The notes under the pieces are model-generated. The model had not been told where the DNA came from. It worked only from the letters and a program-made list of their open reading frames with translations, and did no database searches. 64,000 nucleotides of DNA, from the NCBI GenBank assembly GCA_964019695.1, contig CAXHUL010000501.1, positions 329,676 through 393,675 of the forward strand, given 5' to 3'. Position numbers and translations under genes: made by a program. Below are positions 19,123 to 29,650 of this stretch, one piece after another. Position 1 is the stretch's first letter, and the number at the start of each line of letters is the position of its first letter. This DNA is from Loripinus fragilis. Taxonomy: Eukaryota > Mollusca > Bivalvia > Lucinida > Lucinidae.

Positions 19123-20671
19123 CTTAAACAGCCTGCACCACTGTAACACAGTGCCCAGCAGGTAGGTTACGACACCGCTTAAACAGCCTTTACCACTGTA
19201 ACACAGTGCCCGGCAGGTAGGTTCCAACACCGCTTAATATGTCATCCCCTCTGGTACACAGCGCCCTGCAGGTAGGTTCGGACACTGCTTAAACAGTCTG
19301 CACCACTGTAACACAGTGCCCGGTTGGTAGGTTCCGACACTGCTTAAACAGTCTGCACCACTGTAACACAGTGCCCGGCATGTAGGTTCTGACACCTCTT
19401 AAAAAGTCTGCACTACTGTAACACAGTGCCCGGCAGGTAGGTTCTGACATTGCTTAAACAACCTGCACCACTGTAACACAGTGCCCGGCAGGTAGGTTCC
19501 GACACTACTTAACCAGCCTGCACCACTGTAACACAGTTCTGGCAGGTAGGTACTGAGACTACTTAAACAGTCTGCACCCCTGCAACACAGTGCCCCGCAG
19601 GTAGGTTATGACATTGCTGAAACAGTCTGCACCCCTGCAACACAGGTGCCCGGTAGGTAGGTTCTGACACTTCTTAAACAGCCTTTACCACTGTAACACA
19701 GTGCCTGGCAGGTAGACTCTGACATTGCTAAAACAGCCTTCACCACTGTAACACAGTGCACGGCAGGTAGGTTCCGACACCGCTTAAACAGTCTTCCCCA
19801 CTGTAATACAGTGCCAGGCAGGTAGGTTCCGACACCGCTTAAACAGTCTGCACCACTGTAACACAGAGCCCGGCAGGCAGGTTCTGCCATTGCTAAAACA
19901 GCCTGCACCCCTGCAACACAGTGCATGGTAGGTAGGTTCAGACAATGCTATAACAGCCTGCACCCCTGTAACACAGTGCCTGGCAGGTAGGTTCCGACAA
20001 TGCTTAAACAGCCTGCATCACTGTAAGACAGTGCCCGGCAGGTAGGTTCCGACATTGCTAAAACAGCTTTCACCACTGTAACACAGAGCCTGGCAGGTAG
20101 GTTCTGACACTACTTGAACAGCCTGCAACACTGCAACACAGTGCCCTGCAGGTAGGTTCCGACACCACTTAAACAGCCTGCACCCCTGTAACACAGTGTC
20201 CGGTACGTAGACTCTGACATTGCTAAAACAGCCTTCACCACTGTAACCTAGTGCCCAGCAGGTAGGTTCTGACACTACTTAAACAGCCTGCACCCCTGTA
20301 ACACAGTGCCCGGCAGGTAGGTTCTGACATTGCTTAAACTGTCTGCACCACTGTACCACAGTGCCCGGCAGGTAGGTTCTGACATTGCTTAAACTGCCCT
20401 TACCACTGTAACCTAGTGCCCAGCAGGTAGGTTCTGACACTACTTAAGCAGCCTGCACCACTGTAGCACAGTGCCTGGCAGGTAGGTTCCAACACTGCTT
20501 ATACAGTCTGCACCCCTGCAACACAATGCCCGGCAGGTAGGTTCTGACTATGCTTAAACAGCCTGCACCACTGTAACACAGTGCCCAGCAGGTAGGTTGG
20601 GACACCGCTTAAACAGTCTGCACCACTGTAACACAGTGCCCGGCAGGTAGGTTCTGATACTGCTTAAACAG

Positions 20672-20808
20672 TTTAAACTCAATACAGGCAAAAACAGAGA
20701 TATCTTAATTTCTAAAGAAAAAGGATTTTGAAAATCTGAATTTGGTCTTATTTTCCTATCAAAATTATTACACAAAAATCAGAATTATTTAAAACTGGTT
20801 TATTTTTA
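20672..20808 (-). repeat. 137-bp-type insertion in the right array, copy 4
   Basis: Same segment, flanked on both sides by CTTAAACAG. It lies 1,685 bases from copy 3, which equals 28 monomers of 55 bp plus the insertion and its 9-bp duplication. Confidence 0.85.
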
Positions 20809-22109
20809 CTTAAACAGCCTGCACCACTGTAACACAGTGCCCAGCAGGTAGGTTCAGACACCGCTTAAACAGCCTTCACCACTGAAACACAGTGCCCGGC
20901 AGGTAGGTTCTGACACCGCTTAATATGTCATCCCCACTATAACACAGTGCCGGGCAGGTAGGTTCCGACACTGCTTAAACAGTCTGCACCACTGTAACAC
21001 AGTGCCCGGTAGGTAGGTTCCGACACTGCTTAAACAGTTTGCACCCCTGTAACACAGTGCCCGGCAGGTAGGTTCTGACACCGCTTAAAAAGTCTGCACT
21101 ACTGTAACACAGTGCCCGGCAGGTAGGTTCCAACACCGCTTAATATGTCATTCCCACTGTAACACAGTGCCGGCAGGTAGGTTCCGACACTGCTTAAACA
21201 GTCTGCACCACTGTAACACAGTGCCCGGTAGGTAGGTTCCGACACTGCTTAAACAGTTTGCACCCCTGTAACACAGTGCCGGGCAGGTAGGTTCTGACAC
21301 CGCTTAAACAGTCTGCACTACTGTAACACAGTGCCCGGCATATAGGTTCTGACACCACTTAAAAAGTCTGCACTACTGTAACACAGTGCCCGGCAGGTAG
21401 GTTTTGACATTGCTTAAACAGTCTGCATCACTGTTACACAGAGCCCGGCAGGTATGTTCTGACATTGCTCAAACAGCCTGCACCACTGTAACATAGTGCC
21501 CGGCAGGTAGGTTCTGACATTGCTTAAACAGTCTGCACCACTGTAACACAGTGCCATGCAGGTAGGTTCTGAAATTGCTTTAACAATCTGCACCACTGTA
21601 ACACATAGCCCGGCAGGTAGGTTCTGACACCGCTTAAACAGCCCTTACCACTGTAAGACAGTGCCCGGCAGGTAGGTTCCGACACCGCTTATACAGTCTG
21701 CACCCCTGCAACACAGTGCCGGGCAGGTAGGTTCAGACTCTTCTTAAACACCCTGCACCACTGCAACACAGTGCCCGGCAGGTAGGTTCAGACATTGCTG
21801 ATATAGTCTGCACCCCTGCAACACAGTGCCCGGCAGGTAGACTCCAACATTTCTTAAACAGTCTGCACCCCTGCAACACAGTGCCTGGCAGGTAGGTTCC
21901 TATACTACTTAAACAGCCTGCATCACTGCATGTAACACAGTGCCAGGCAGGTAGGTTCCGACACTGCTTATACAGCTGCACCCCTGTAACACTGTGCCTG
22001 GCAGGTAGGTTCCTACATTACTAAAACAGCCTGCACCCCTGCAACACAGTGCCGGGCAGGTAGGTTCCGACACAGTTTAAACAGCCTACTCTCTCTCTCT
22101 CTCTCTCAC

Positions 22110-22799
22110 TCTCCGAACACAGTGCCTCCTGTGAGGCTTGGACTAGGAGCCTATCCATCTGAAGACCTCAATTTAATTGAGCCAGTAAGAAGAGATAGAT
22201 CGATAAAGACTTCAAGCCAGTTATTTGATTAAAATGCAGCAGGTTCAGGTTCTGAAACCTGATCCCTAGGCCTGATAACAAAGATCCACGAACCTGTTTG
22301 ATAGTGTTGGACTGAACACGATGAACTGGTCCACATAGTGGAATTGTAACCGATGTTAAACAAATGCAATGGGATGTGAAGTCAGCTGACATGAAATATC
22401 TGGCAACGATGGCGAAAAATGAGGGAGTGCCATTGACACAAAAAAGAAAAAGAAACAATAAACAAAGTGTTTTGTGGGGAAAATGTTTTCGCTGTTGTCT
22501 TGGTTTCAATAATGAAATAATCATTGATTTACACGTAACAGATCTGGCAACGCACTTGAACCTTTTTGATTGGCTGTTCAACCATGCGTTTCAACGCGAA
22601 TTGTACGTTGAACTGCGTTGCTATACTTGAGTTATTGATTGGTTAACAGGTAAATGCGTTGTACTGCAGTTCAACGCATATGGATAGTGGGCTTTGATTG
22701 GATTTTCGAAATTCGCGTTGGAAAACTAATGCGTTTTACGTGCGTTTTCAATGCGTTTTCAACGCGAATTCGACAAGGACAAATAGATGGGCGGTAGTG
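22110..22799 (-). repeat. Element 1 right unique terminal inverted repeat
   Basis: Mirror of 10883-11570, ending GGGCGGTAGTG and followed by TA at 22800-22801. Substitutions relative to the left arm are scattered (for example ATCAAACAGG-type versus ATCAAACAGG with neighbouring changes), consistent with two arms evolving largely together. Open frames at 22168-22581 (minus) and 22364-22630 (plus) are relics of the same frames as in the left arm. Confidence 0.85.
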
Positions 22800-22801
22800 T
22801 A

Positions 22802-23879
22802 TGGGTTAAACCTAAAAAATTATTAGCTCGCGTGTAGGGTTCCTAAATTATGCAATGTTTCATCAGGAGAAAACAATAAATTCAAATCTACATACAGTAC
22901 TGTGGTAAAACAAAAAAGACTCTTAACTCATAGACGGTCAGGGCTAAAGAAAACACCAAATACTGACCTATATGATTTGAACATTGTGGGTACATGTGAC
23001 ATAATTGTTTACCGAATGCGTCACAAAATCATATGATTCGCCCGATAGGTTGATTCAATCTTGCTACATTTTTGTATCAATCTGCGTCATCACCTGTCAC
23101 TGAAACCCCTTATTTGAAACGGCCATGTGCAGAATGTTTTCAAAAATGTTTTAGTGCATAAAATATGAGCATTCTATGGCTAAATACCGTAATACATATC
23201 ATCTGGCATTAAAAGATGTCTCCACAGAAGGATTATTTATAGGCATTCATCGCTTGCTACTTTTTAACGTAGGTGTGTTGAGTAATGCATAGCGCGTATT
23301 AACACAAAACCCATTTTTTCAGTCGTGAGCAGACAAATCGATCCTTTGAGTATCGCGCCTGCTCAGACAATGAGGTCACGTTCGTCATTTAGTCTGAGGC
23401 CTGACCCGCCAGCGTGCAATTAAAGAGGAAACCAGAGTTATAAACCGTGACTGGGTTGACAAACATGCCTCAGTTCGGGTCAGATTTAACCAAAGAACTT
23501 GAAATATTAGATTCAGATGGGATTAACCAATGACACATGAAGTGTCGTAACCTCTGTTTGACCCCATAAATTATCTAGTCATATTTTTTCTTTAATCTGT
23601 GACATAATTCTTAATATATTAATGACTTAATTCATTTAAAGCGCCTGACTTCTAAGCTGTCACTAGATCAAAGGAAAGCTATAAGTATAAATCATACTTA
23701 CTGACATGATTTTTGCAAATTAAAGAAACATACACCAAAAAGATAGAATACAAAATTTGAATTTATAGCTTTAACGGCGGATGACAAATGGGAATAACCC
23801 TTCAAAGTAAAATAAGTGTCTATCGTTTCATGTTTACACCATCCGTTCACAATTGAATTGCACAAGGTTAGCTTTTAAA
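22802..23879. other. intergenic, nothing recognised
   Basis: AT-rich DNA with no supported gene. A short open frame starting MPQFGSDLTKEL near 23467 is only about 22 codons and has no supporting signals. Confidence 0.5.
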
Positions 23880-24605
23880 AAAGCTTAGAACCATCGCATA
23901 GCGTATTATAATTACTAGAGGACTTTTATAGTGTTTTTATTTTTGCATTTTCTCAAACAACTCTTTTTTACATATTTTTTTCATGGAGTTCAAACTCTGA
24001 GTGTGTTTTGTTTTAGTCAACTATTCGTATGTTCTAAGTTCTGAATAGGTGATCTATTGGAAGCAAATAAAACACAGGAAATATGCATATTCCAATAAGA
24101 CTCTAGAATAGTCGAGAGTTCACCCCACCTCCCCAAGCAAACATTTTAGCAGTATGTATCCCTATTCCTAAATCTAAGTCTAGTTAATGAGGAATGCGTA
24201 TACATTTGGGTCATATTGAAACTGATCCATCTGAGAATTTCGTCACAGTTAGCCGAGAATATCAGAAGGGTTCATGTCTATAATCCGTTTCTTGTTTACT
24301 GTCGTGAGTTGGCTCCCGGTACCGTTAGTTTAACAGGTGACCAGGCTTAGGGCGACGACAGTAAAAATGATTCGCACTATACAACGTTAGATGTGGAAAA
24401 AAACTTAGAACTACACAAGGCGCATTATTTATACTAGACAACACTTTTAATAGTTTTAATATTGCATTTTCTATAGCCACTATTTTTTCAGTTTTATCAT
24501 GCATTTCAAACTCAGTAGTTTTTGTTTAAGTATTAAATTTTGTATGTGTATTCTAAGTTCCGAATAGGTGAAGCAAATAAAATACAGGACACGTGAATCT
24601 TACAG
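23880..24605 (+). repeat. degenerate ~510-bp tandem duplication
   Basis: The segments 23880-24100 and 24395-24605 share an ordered series: CTTAGAAC, GCGTATTA/GCGCATTA, ACTTTTA-TAGT, TTGCATTTTCT, TTCAAACTC, TATTCTAAGTTC-GAATAGGTGA, GAAGCAAATAAAA-ACAGGA. They are strongly diverged, so the duplication is old. A related word pair, ATTTCGTCAC with GCCGA-AATATC, recurs at 24238 and 24939. Confidence 0.5.
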
Positions 24606-25345
24606 GCTGGGTTTAATGACTATTCGTGACACACTGAAAAGTGCAAGGGGTCACAAACACAACCTCCCACACACACTTTGCAACACATATCTAACTTTCA
24701 AGTCCCATTCATTCAACTGTTTGTTATATTATTTTTGCTTTGCTTATTGTATAAAAGAGAATGAATAAAGTATGTTTAAACCAACAGAAAATGATCAGGT
24801 TTCTGTTAATTTTACCAGTAATTAATTGAAGACGTTTTAATAGGAACGTTTTGACCAATTCCGGGATGTTTAGATTTGGAGACGTTTTGACGTACACACA
24901 GATAAGGCAGAAATGGAAGTACACCGCTGTGGGGAGTTTGATTTCGTCACGCTCGGCCGAAAATATCCGAATTAGCTCCATTGAGGAAACTTGTTTCCAG
25001 CTTAGAGGAGAAGATCTCTGTAAACTCTTTCATTTTTAGAAGCATGCTGGTATCCATGGAAGACAACTAACGTAGATCACCATCGCCGACGAGATGGTGA
25101 ATTGTTGAAGAATATTAATTGCACGGTCCTAAGTTAGCGATTGGCTTCTGCATGCGTAAATACACAGTTAAATCTGAATATTCATTTTCCACAATTGCTT
25201 AAAGGACATGGTAATATCATATTTATACAGGGAATAATTGTATTTTTTAAGTTAAGATTTAATCACAAAATTATGAAGAATACGCACAAATAAAGCCTTA
25301 ATGGCCTATGATTAATATTGAACTATATTTTTTGTGTTTTGCCAG
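24606..25345. other. intergenic, unassigned short open frames only
   Basis: Frames at 24724-24981 (minus, starting MELIRIFSAERDEI) and 24851-25039 (plus) overlap each other and carry no recognised domain or splice context. Neither is called as a gene. Confidence 0.4.
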
Positions 25346-25443
25346 CTGAAGTATCCGTGGAACCTACGACGGCTCCGTTACATGTTAATATCAGCTATGG
25401 CCTGATGTCTAAGAGTATCTTAAGTTTGCAAAGAAAATTATGA
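25346..25443 (+). CDS. possible small terminal exon, unrecognised
   Basis: TTTTTTGTGTTTTGCCAG gives a strong-looking splice acceptor. It is followed by a 31-codon open frame in a locally GC-richer stretch, beginning EVSVEPTTAPLHVNISYG and ending at TGA 25441-25443. No domain is recognised, no poly(A) hexamer lies close by, and no partner exon was found. Chance is a reasonable alternative. Confidence 0.15.
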
Positions 25444-26144
25444 ATGTGATGTTCAAATTCTTGTATCTTTTCTTAAAGTGTGACTATTTTGGTAAAATAC
25501 GAATTTACTCGTCAGATAATGACCCTCTTAGAAAGTGTATAATCAACAGATGACCATATTTAATCCGAATACACTTTTCCCATGTAGTGACTCATATTTT
25601 TTTTAAAAAAAATGTCGACAGGCAGTTTGCTGAATTTATTCTTCGAAACAAATCAATCACTGGAAAACTGTAAAAATGAAAAGTACCACCAAATAACCCT
25701 TAAAATGGAAATGAGCTGTTCAATTTCATAAGAGTATGGGCTTCCATTTGGCTTAAATGGGTAAAGAATCAACATACACTTAAACCTATGTAAAACGATC
25801 ACTCTAAAAAAGACCACAAATTGTCTTTCAATACCAATTATAACTTAATGCAGGTGAAAAATATTGCAGAATGCTCCCCTTAGTTCAGATGTGGATCAAG
25901 ACACATAAATGTTTGGTTTGCACCTGATGTTCTATATATTTGATCTTAAAGTTTGACTCAAGGGACATATTGGCAATCTGAAACATACACACCAAAACAT
26001 GTTCCATATGGTCAAGTTGCAACAATTGGTCAAACAGTACCTTCACAAGTATTTGTTAATACAGAGCAGAAAGGATGCTTCAGTTTCTCCTCTACTAACA
26101 AGAATTTCTTAGACAGCAAACCTGTTATTTAAGCCTTAGCTTAA
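25444..26144. other. intergenic, nothing recognised
   Basis: AT-rich DNA; no feature supported. Confidence 0.5.
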
Positions 26145-26410
26145 CACACATGTAATATGCTATCACAAACAAAGCATTCTTTTTTTTATAAAAAAATTGG
26201 TTAATAAAAAAAAAATTACCTCTTAACAAACATTTGCATAGTTCTCTCAAACCAAGCATTCATTTATTAATAAAAGTACTTTACCTCTTAACAACAAACA
26301 TTCGTCCAGCTGTCTAAAACCAAGCATTTTTACTAACAAAAATGAAATAAAAAAAAATGAAAGTACTTATCACCTTAACAAACATGAAACCAAGTTTTAT
26401 TTTGATAACA
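26145..26410 (+). repeat. imperfect ~90-bp tandem repeat, about three units
   Basis: Recurring ordered words: TTACCTCTTAACAA, CAAACATT, then AACCAAGCATT and an A/T-rich tail with AAAAGTAC. Units vary in length because of A-runs. Confidence 0.5.
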
Positions 26411-26775
26411 AAAACTTTTTCCACTGAATAAAATGACCACCAGAGCTAATATTAGAAATATCTTTTAAACATATCTCCCATTTAACCACTGGCCCAAATA
26501 AAAAAAAAAACATGAATGTTTCTTATAACGCTATCTCCTAAAATTACAAAAATGGTTCCTCACTGCTGAAAAATGGCCACCGGACCTAACATTAGAGATA
26601 TCTAAAAATGATTTCTCCTCCTGAACGACTGCTCTACGTTTAATCTATATTCTCAGAAATGTTCGTCCCTAAGTAACTACAACTGTTATATATAAACATC
26701 AGCAAACAATAATACCAAAAAACAATATCCTCTATCAAAAATAGTAAGAGGAGTTGGCAGCTCAAGCCACGAATC

Positions 26776-26927
26776 CAGGCCTCGAGGTTATAAAACTTGA
26801 GTCCATTCTCAGACTCAAAATACAGCGCAATGATAGGCTGCTTGCGGACACGTGTCCGCAAGCAGCCAATCATTGCGCTCTATTTTGAGTCCGAGGCTGA
26901 ACTCAAGCTTTGTAACCTCGAGGCCTG
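26776..26927. mobile_element. palindromic element, family B, copy 1
   Basis: Begins CAGGCCTCGAGGTTA and ends AACCTCGAGGCCTG. The exact centre is the 22-bp palindrome CTTGCGGACACG/CGTGTCCGCAAG (overlapping halves). Arms include ACTCAAAATA and GCGCAATGAT with their complements. About 152 bp, no coding capacity. Confidence 0.85.
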
Positions 26928-27735
26928 AATATGCTAAAAGAAACCCTCTGTACTAATGTCAAAAATGACCGCTGTGACAGTTTACGAGAAATTCTCCTAA
27001 TAGCATCTATGTCTGGCATATATGTCAAATCAAACCAAAACCATAGCAGTTATCATGATAATTTTTAAAAATGACATCTCCTTTAAAACCATATGTTACA
27101 TGTAGATCAAATCGAATTTTTGTGGGAAGTATCAAAGAAACATGGAGATTCAGATTTGCTGAAATTGTCCTTTTCCATTATACAAGATGGGGGCGTTGTT
27201 ATTCTTCTTGAAATTGTTCAAACCTTCCCTTTGAAAGATACATTGTATTAAACCGTAACTTAGTGGGAGGCAACAGGTTAACATGAGGATTCAGATTTGC
27301 AAACTTCGTTTTTTTTTATATCAAATATAGCCGACATCCAGGACACCTTGTACTTCTTCAAATGACATATTCTCCTGAACAATATGTCAAATTGAACTGA
27401 AACTTGGTAGTAGGAATAAAGGTAACATTGAGATTAGATTTGTTTAAATCGTTCTGTTTTAATATTCAAGAATGCGAGGGCACCTATCTTTGAATTCTCC
27501 AAACGACATCTCATCTCAATTCATTAAACTTAAACTTGGTGTAAGGCATCAGAACAAAAAATGAAGATTCATAAATGCTCAAATCGTATCATTCAAACTT
27601 TTGATGGTCATCTTGACCATCATAAAATTCCTCAAATGACACGAACACCTTAACAGTATGTCACAATGTACTGAATATTCTTGGGTTGGTCATAGGGGTA
27701 AGGAGGACATTCAGAATTGCTTAAAATGTTCCATT

Positions 27736-27885
27736 CAGGCCTCGAGGTGATAAAACTTTAGTTCATTCTCAAACTCAAAATAAAGCGCTCTGATTGGCTG
27801 CTTGCGGACACGTGTCCGCATGCAGCCAATCGTTGCGCTTTATTTTGAGTTTGAGACTGTACTCAAATTTTATAACCTCAAGGCC
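27736..27885. mobile_element. palindromic element, family B, copy 2
   Basis: Same plan and length as the element at 26776. The centre GCGGACACGTGTCCGC is kept and substitutions are scattered in the arms (CTCATTCTCAAACTC). The right end has drifted to CTCAAGGCCAG. Confidence 0.85.
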
Positions 27886-28069
27886 AGATATCCAAAATGG
27901 CCACCATGGCGGCAATCTAAAATACTGCTAACAACATCACTTCCAGAGTTAGATGTCAGTGAGCTAAAACCAACATGAAAACATCAGGGATAAGTGGAGA
28001 TTGTAGTTGCTTAAGTCATTTCATTCTAATATCCTTGATGTCTGCCACAGTAGCAGTAGTATTTGAATA

Positions 28070-28182
28070 AAAGTAAATAAGGGTGCAACGATCAGGAACC
28101 GATACAATCAAGTACCACACCTGACCTAGGATACTAATGGGAAAGTGACAAACTCACAGTTAGACACCACAAAAGAGAGCCA
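28070..28182 (+). repeat. dispersed repeat (GGAATCGATACAATCAAG family), copy 3
   Basis: Matches 4942-5052 over its length, with substitutions such as GGAACCGATACAATCAAG. No coding capacity. Confidence 0.7.
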
Positions 28183-28422
28183 AGAGGTTAGCCCTTTCCC
28201 AGCAGGTGACGTTTCATACAACGTCTGCTCTTTAAATGTTAGTCAGATCATGCTGAAACTTGATGGGAGGCAGCAAACAACTCTCAGAGATTCAGAACTG
28301 CTAAATGCAATCTGATCTGATCTTGCTGGTTTGCTGCCAAGAAAGCAACCATGATGCAAAATAGCATACTGTGGCATTGTCTTTTGTCTGAGCTTTTCTG
28401 GTCCACTTGGGTTTCTTGATTC

Positions 28423-28477
28423 ACGTGGCTTAGGCTGCTGTTCGATCTAAGGCTATGGTTCCATTGTTGCTGATTCA
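28423..28477 (+). repeat. dispersed repeat (GTGGCTTAGGCTGCTGT family), copy 2
   Basis: Matches 2092-2150: CGTGGCTTAGGCTGCTGT, TCTAAGGC, GGTTC, TTGTTGCTGA. It lies 17 bases before the direct repeat that flanks Element 2. Confidence 0.55.
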
Positions 28478-28509
28478 AGTTTTGCTGGTTTGTCCCATAT
28501 TTTGGCAGG

Positions 28510-28650
28510 TACTTCATACTCCCTGTCCCGAATTCTGTCTCAGGCACATGCCTATGCAATATACTAAGACACAAAGTATCTCAGCATAATTTTCACAATA
28601 TTCATCTATTAAACGTAGACAGTAAATTTCGGGACACGGAGTATGAAGTA
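28510..28650. repeat. 141-bp inverted pair at the left end of Element 2
   Basis: TACTTCATACTCCCTGTCCC at 28510 and its complement TTTCGGGACACGGAGTATGA ending near 28650 face each other across about 95 bases. It could be a separate small MITE sharing ends with Element 2, or a solo-end rearrangement of Element 2 itself. Confidence 0.6.
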
Positions 28651-28739
28651 CGTAGCCCACAGGAGTCCCCATGTATTTCTATAGACCAAATAATTTCGGG
28701 ACAAAAATGACTGAAATGATTAGACTATACATATATTCT

Positions 28740-29650
28740 ATTGAGATATCACATACATATGGAAGGTCCCGATTTTAAGTTCTAAGTTAAGTAAGTTGTC
28801 ATAGCTGTCCATTATAACAGATGAGTTCGGTAAGTTAGGCCTTTAAACAACGGCAATGTTACAAGAGAGCCCTGAGCTAAGTTTGATGAGTTACAATAGC
28901 TACATGTATATATTATGATACACTGTGTGTCTACCCTCCCTCCACCCCTTTTATTTCTTTCATATGACTTACAACTCAGCTCAGCTTACTCAACTCATCA
29001 AGCTGAGCAAAATAAGCAATTTTTGCCACTTTTTCCGGACAAGATACCTATACCACTCAGCTCAGCTTACTCAACTCATCCAGCTCAGCTTACAACTTAT
29101 GCTACTTAACTTACCTAAGTTGAGTTGGATAAGTTGAACTATAAGTCAGCGGTCAGTATATTTATAAAGTATATATAGATATATATATATATATACTACA
29201 ACAAACATACATATGATAGGTCCCTATATTCTAAGTTCTAAGTTGAGTAAGTTGCCATAGCTGTCCATTATAGCCGATGAGTTCGCTAAGTTGGGTCTTT
29301 ATACAATGATATGTATCCAGATGCTTCAATGGCTGAGCTAAGTTCGGTAAGTTATAATAGCTGCGCATATGTTAGGATGAGTTGGTGATATGTGTCCAGA
29401 TGCTTCAATGGCTGAGCTAAGTTCGGTAAGTTATAATAGCTGCGCATATGTTAGGATGAGTTGGTCATGAGTACAACATTGGACCATTATATGCAGCAAG
29501 ATGCAAGCTAAGTTCGATGAGTTGAGTTAGCTAAGCAAGCTGAGTTCGATAAGTTAAAAGATAAGTTCGATAAGTTGGATGAGTTGGGTAAGTTCGATGA
29601 GTTGGATAAGTTGAGAATGAGTTCGATGAGTTGGATGAGTTGAGCTGTTT
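28740..29650 (+). repeat. Element 2 left subterminal unique region
   Basis: From about 28893 this mirrors 62250-62985. Landmarks are the CCCTCCCTCC tract, CAGCTCAGCTTACTCAACTC, an AT microsatellite at 29167-29196, GGTCCCTATATTCTAAG, CCATAGCTGTCC and ATGCAGCAAGATGCAAGC. A 79-bp unit containing CCAGATGCTTCAATGGCTGA and CTGCGCATATGTTAGGATGA occurs twice in tandem (29311 and 29390), and twice in the mirror arm. Units change strand near 29113: CAACTCATC orientation before, GATGAGTTG after. The segment 28740-28900 is an extra diverged copy of the GGTCCC...GTAAGTTG part. Confidence 0.75.

Larger units (their letters stand above)
17926..22085 (-). repeat. 55-bp satellite array, right arm of Element 1
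   Basis: Reverse complement of the left array: GGCAGGTAGGTTC, TAAACAGCCTGCACC, ACTGTAACACAGTGCC. About 75 monomers by length. It is shorter than the visible left array, and its monomer order differs, so the two arms are not an exact mirror copy. Confidence 0.95.
10881..22801. mobile_element. Element 1: ~11.9-kb fold-back element with CACTA ends and 55-bp satellite arms
   Basis: The left end is TA then CACTACCGCCCATCTATTTG. The right end is the exact mirror CAAATAGATGGGCGGTAGTG then TA. The inverted repeat continues for about 690 unique bases per side with few differences, then passes into a 55-bp satellite running inward from each end. A 200-N gap marks the middle. CACTA termini recall EnSpm/CACTA elements, whose duplications are usually 3 bp. 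The flanking TA also fits Tc1/mariner-type insertion, so the superfamily is left open. No transposase is visible; anything inside the gap is unknown. Confidence 0.75.
26411..28330 (+). repeat. degenerate ~150-bp tandem repeat (ATGGCCACC-type)
   Basis: Repeating pattern: a GACATCTCCT-like word, a TATGTCAAAT-like word, a GAAACTTGGTGGGAGGCA-like word, then ACATGGAGATTCAGATTTGC, followed by TCATTC or similar and AAGATGG/AATGGCCACC. At least eight decayed units can be followed, interrupted by two palindromic elements. Similar low-identity arrays are, from general experience, common in bivalve genomes. No coding capacity survives in this copy. Confidence 0.5.

Noticed and set aside
11699..22085. 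Dozens of cysteine-rich open frames (CRLFKQCQNLPAGHCV-type) as a secreted repeat protein family
   Set aside because: They lie in a 55-bp satellite. 55 is not a multiple of 3, so all three frames are read in turn, and the only frequent stop is the TAA of GTTTAAG. There is no signal peptide, constant start or conserved frame between arms.
25119..25145. Fragment resembling large-subunit rRNA (GCACGGTCCTAAG then TAGCGA)
   Set aside because: The resemblance is about 20 bases and flanking rRNA sequence is absent on both sides; most likely chance.
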